Assembly (NCBI GenBank): GCA_019779905.1
Contig: JABAKE010000018.1
Span: 1 to 64,000 of the forward strand
DNA: 64,000 bases
Direction of reading: 5' to 3'
Source: Modestobacter lapidis
GTDB lineage: Bacteria > Actinomycetota > Actinomycetes > Mycobacteriales > Geodermatophilaceae
The notes beneath the pieces are model-generated. The model ran no database searches. It was not told the origin of the DNA and was given only the letters and a program-made list of their open reading frames with translations. This document shows positions 61,574 to 64,000 of the stretch, piece by piece; position 1 is the stretch's first letter; the number at the start of each line of letters is the position of its first letter. Made by a program: the position numbers and the translations under genes.

Positions 61574-62208
61574 GACGGGCTCCCGGGGGTGGGTCCGAAC
61601 CGGCGGTGGGACTCGCTGGCCTGGGCCATCCGGCGCAGTCCGGCGAGCAGTGCGTCACCGAGCACGGTGCCGACGACGACGGTCTGGGCCGCCGTCGCTG
61701 GGCCTGCGTCGATGTTCTTGGTGATGCAGTCCAGGTCGGCGGCGGCGACGAGTTCCGCGGACTGGAGGTAGCCCGGCAGTGCGGCGGTGAGGTCCTCGCG
61801 GCCCAGTGCGCGATAGCGGTCGAGCACGGCGGCGGCCGCCGGGAGGCCGGGGTTGTCGTCGAAGACCTCCCACCCCTGTGCCCAGGCGGCATCCTTCACC
61901 TGCTGCAGCGACTCCGCCGTCGGTGGGGTGGTCGAGCGGGGGAGCGAGGCCTGCGCGATGCCCAGGGTGTCGCCGAAGGGGTGGGCCGGGTCGTCGGCGG
62001 CGGACAGCACGTCGCGCGCGGCGGCGACGCTGAGCCCGCCCACCTCGATCAGTGACCGGATCAGCTGCAGGCGGGCCAGGTGCTCCTCGCCGTACTTGGT
62101 CTGGTTGTAGCCGGTGCGCTCGCCGGCCGGCAGTAGACCTTCGCGGGCGTACCACTTGATGGACGCCGCGCTGACGCCGCTGCGGGTGGCGAGCTCCGAT
62201 ATGCGCAC
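61570..62208 (-). CDS. MerR family transcriptional regulator
   Basis: A 212-residue MerR protein: HTH at 1-70 (RISELATRSGVSAASIKWYAREGLLPAG, then YGEEHLARLQLIRSLIEVGGLS), a dimer helix, and a C-terminal effector domain of about 130 residues without obvious metal-binding cysteines (one Cys only), so a small molecule is more likely than a metal. Start is GTG 62208, since MerR proteins begin at this helix. No ribosome site precedes it, so it may be leaderless. Forms a two-gene unit with the membrane protein. Confidence 0.9.
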   Translation of the reverse strand: MRISELATRSGVSAASIKWYAREGLLPAGERTGYNQTKYGEEHLARLQLIRSLIEVGGLSVAAARDVLSAADDPAHPFGDTLGIAQASLPRSTTPPTAESLQQVKDAAWAQGWEVFDDNPGLPAAAAVLDRYRALGREDLTAALPGYLQSAELVAAADLDCITKNIDAGPATAAQTVVVGTVLGDALLAGLRRMAQASESHRRFGPTPGSPS

Positions 62209-62210
62209 GG

Positions 62211-62243
62211 CGATAGTTTCGCTATCGATAGTGGGGCTGTCAA
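62211..62243 (-). promoter_or_regulatory. MerR-type promoter with 19-bp spacer and dyads
   Basis: On the minus strand TTGACA (62238-62243) and AACTAT (62213-62218) are separated by 19 bp, the long spacer that MerR-family activators untwist. The spacer contains the palindrome CTATCGATAG, and CGATAG-TTTCG-CTATCG (62211-62227) forms another overlapping dyad. The -10 is four bases from the GTG start, which fits a leaderless message. Confidence 0.6.
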
Positions 62244-62255
62244 TAGCCGATGTCG

Positions 62256-63449
62256 TCAGCCCACCGATCGCCGCCCGGCCCGGGTGGCGAAGGCGTCCAG
62301 CGCGTCGAGCACCTCCCTTGCCTGCCACATCCGGTTCCGCTTCTGGCCGGTGAACTCGGTGAGGACGCCGGCCTCGATCAGCGGTGCCAGGACGCGCACG
62401 GCGTTCTGCGGTGGTGCGCCCAGCTCGCGGCCGACGAGCGGGGAATCGAGTACGGGTTGCCGCAGCAGGAGGTCGGCCACCCGCCAGGCGCCGGCGTCGG
62501 CCCGGGCCCGGACGGTGTCCTGCCACCCGGCCCGGATCGCGCGGAGCTCCTGGACCAGGGCGGCCGCATTGGTGAGGGCAGCGAGCGTGCCCCGGGTGAA
62601 GGCGGTGACGACGGCGTTCGGATCGCCGCCCCGGTAGGCGGTCAGGGCCGCGAAGTAGCCGTCGACGTCGGTCAGCAGCCCCGCCGAGACCGGCACGGTG
62701 ACCGACCGGGTGATGCCGTGGTGCCGGAGCAGGGCGTGCACCAGGGCGCGGCCCACCCGGCCGTTGCCGTCCGGGAAGGGATGGATGGTCTCGAACTGGG
62801 CGTGCGCGATGGCGGCGAGCACCAGGCCGGGGACGTCCTCCCGGCGGGCGAAACGGGCGAGATCCTCGACCAGGTCGGGGACCTCGTCGGCGACCGGGGC
62901 GACGTACTCGGCGCCGTGTGGTCCGTGGGAGTCGCCCCCGACCCACACCTGCGCCGTACGCCATCGCCCGGCGATGTCGGGTGCGCTGTCGCGCAGCAGG
63001 GCGCCGTGCATGGCCAGGATCGCATCCGGGGTCGGTTCGGCGGCCAGGTCGAGGGCTGCCTGCATGGCATGCACGTTGCCGACGACGGCCTCGGCGTTGC
63101 GGGTGGACGGCCCGCCCAGCTCGGCGACCGCGATGGCCCTCGCGCCGGAGGTGAGCTGCTCGATCCGGGACGAGGAGGCGGACTCGGTGCGCAGCAGGAC
63201 GGCCGCGAACGGGGTGCGGTCGGCACCCGTGCGCGCGTCGAAGCGGGCGATCTCGCTGACGGCCTCCTCGGCCGCCTTCTGCACGGACGGGTCGAGCACC
63301 GGGTGCCGGTCGGAGATCCGGGGCACGACGGCGGCGCGGTACGGGCCGACATGGCGCAGACGTACGGCGCGAGGGACGACGTCGTCGGGCAGGCTGGGCC
63401 GCCACCCCACCTCTCGCGCCCCGACCCGCGGCCAATCATCCGCGAACAT
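62256..63449 (-). CDS. Fic domain AMP-transferase-like protein
   Basis: A 397-residue Fic protein: N-terminal Fic_N-type region with SSSRIEQLTSGARAIA (close to the inhibitory S/TxxxE[G/N] helix, but with Gln after Glu), central Fic motif HPFPDGNGRVGR with catalytic His223, and a C-terminal winged-helix region (VGRELGAPPQNAVRVLAPLIE, then FTGQKRNRMWQA). Such proteins transfer AMP or other groups to target proteins. ATG 63449 is six bases from a TANNNT -10 element, suggesting a leaderless message. Upstream gene unrelated. Confidence 0.9.
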   Translation of the reverse strand: MFADDWPRVGAREVGWRPSLPDDVVPRAVRLRHVGPYRAAVVPRISDRHPVLDPSVQKAAEEAVSEIARFDARTGADRTPFAAVLLRTESASSSRIEQLTSGARAIAVAELGGPSTRNAEAVVGNVHAMQAALDLAAEPTPDAILAMHGALLRDSAPDIAGRWRTAQVWVGGDSHGPHGAEYVAPVADEVPDLVEDLARFARREDVPGLVLAAIAHAQFETIHPFPDGNGRVGRALVHALLRHHGITRSVTVPVSAGLLTDVDGYFAALTAYRGGDPNAVVTAFTRGTLAALTNAAALVQELRAIRAGWQDTVRARADAGAWRVADLLLRQPVLDSPLVGRELGAPPQNAVRVLAPLIEAGVLTEFTGQKRNRMWQAREVLDALDAFATRAGRRSVG

Positions 63450-63455
63450 GCCTGA

Positions 63456-63461
63456 ACCTTA
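63456..63461 (-). promoter_or_regulatory. -10 element (TAAGGT) of the fic gene
   Basis: TAAGGT on the minus strand matches TANNNT and ends six bases before the fic ATG, so transcription would begin at or next to the start codon. No ribosome site lies between. Confidence 0.45.
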
Positions 63462-63543
63462 TTCGCACTTGTAGGAAGATGTGCGAGCAAGGCGTTGTCG
63501 TCACTCGGATGAGCGTCCAGGTCCCGTGCGGCGTGGGACGGGT

Positions 63544-64000
63544 TCAGGCGGCGACCGGCTCCGGCTGCTCGACCCGTCGCGTCGACGCGACGTGGGCGAG
63601 GCCGGCGGCGACGACGAACGCGGCGGCGACGGCGGGCAGCGCGAGCGCGGTGCCCGCACCGAGCCGGTCGACGACGACGCCGGTTCCCGCGGACGAGACC
63701 GCCTGGCCGACGACGACCGCGGACCCGAGCATCGTCATGGTGGTCGCGGACCGGCCGGCCGGGCTGAGCTTCGCGGCGAGGCTGTACTGGGTGACCAGGG
63801 TCGGACCGATGCCGCAGCCGAGGACCGCGAGGGCGACGACGAGCGCGGGGACCGAGCGCGCGCACGCGTAGGCGACCGCGGCGGCGAGCAGCAGCGACCC
63901 GAACACGAGCCACCGCGCCGGCAGGCTGAAGCGCACCGGGAAGGCCGCCGTCCCGAGCGCCAACGCGGCCGACCCGATGCCCATGACGCCGTAGAGCAGG
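63544..64000 (-). CDS. MFS transporter, C-terminal part (cut by window edge)
   Basis: At least 151 residues, open to the right edge, forming the last four to five membrane spans of a major facilitator protein: ALALGTAAFPVRFSLPARWLVFGSLLL, PALVVALAVLGCGIGPTLVTQYSL, ATTMTMLGSAVVVGQAVSSAGTG and ALPAVAAAFVVAAGLA. The GCGIGPTLVTQYSLAAKLSPAGRSATTM loop resembles the second-half motif of drug/sugar efflux MFS proteins. The 5' half lies outside, so substrate class cannot be judged. Confidence 0.85.
   Translation of the reverse strand, partial: LLYGVMGIGSAALALGTAAFPVRFSLPARWLVFGSLLLAAAVAYACARSVPALVVALAVLGCGIGPTLVTQYSLAAKLSPAGRSATTMTMLGSAVVVGQAVSSAGTGVVVDRLGAGTALALPAVAAAFVVAAGLAHVASTRRVEQPEPVAA

Overview
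The window is about 70% G+C or higher, with dense, often translationally coupled genes, many GTG starts and TANNNT-type promoters. The gene set fits a free-living, high-G+C actinobacterium: LGFP-repeat and excalibur secreted proteins, a class F-type sortase, a PASTA-type Ser/Thr kinase, a tandem Lrp regulator and a glutathionyl-hydroquinone-reductase-like GST. The style recalls Geodermatophilaceae (Geodermatophilus, Blastococcus, Modestobacter), but the family assignment is inference. No rRNA, tRNA, CRISPR array, intact transposase or phage structural gene was recognised.

Layout. 0-13 kb: the 3' end of a DUF222/HNH endonuclease, a small zinc-ribbon protein, a DUF1810 protein, a coupled acyl-CoA dehydrogenase pair, a membrane-anchored patatin-like lipase, two small unknowns and a 1406-residue secreted zinc metalloprotease carrying 16 LGFP repeats. 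13-27 kb: a peptide or amide catabolic locus. A divergent M20 amidohydrolase and tandem Lrp regulator precede a complete Dpp-type ABC transporter, whose operon continues into a PLP dehydratase and an amidohydrolase. It collides at a bidirectional terminator with a second operon (GST, PLP dehydratase, amidohydrolase, carbamoylase) that carries paralogues of the same two enzymes. 27-37.5 kb: envelope and signalling genes, namely a formate/nitrite channel, a monomeric sarcosine oxidase-like enzyme, a PASTA kinase, a sortase, two excalibur proteins, two paralogous monooxygenase-domain proteins and a DUF4407 protein.

37.6-51.3 kb: a VapBC pair, an IclR regulator, a dimethylglycine oxidase-like enzyme, a Rieske betaine demethylase-like oxygenase, and a second VapBC pair. 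The IclR and dimethylglycine oxidase genes share an exact operator palindrome, GTTGCG-N5-CGCAAC. Next comes a Liv-type ABC transporter (livHMGF, divergent LysR, livK and an M24 peptidase) whose LivH carries an extra secreted domain. Glycine betaine to dimethylglycine to sarcosine is the likely route for the demethylation enzymes. The Liv substrate is unknown.

51.4-64 kb: an orphan RHH antitoxin followed by a frameshifted mazF remnant, DUF1707, NUDIX-like and LLM proteins, a GGDEF-EAL protein, a hydrolase/hydratase/thioesterase run, an AbiE locus with an intact antitoxin but an internally deleted toxin, a MerR regulator coupled to an unknown membrane protein, a Fic protein, and an MFS transporter cut by the window edge. 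No gene-free stretch exceeds 300 bases. The largest gap (43492-43778) holds liv promoter elements.
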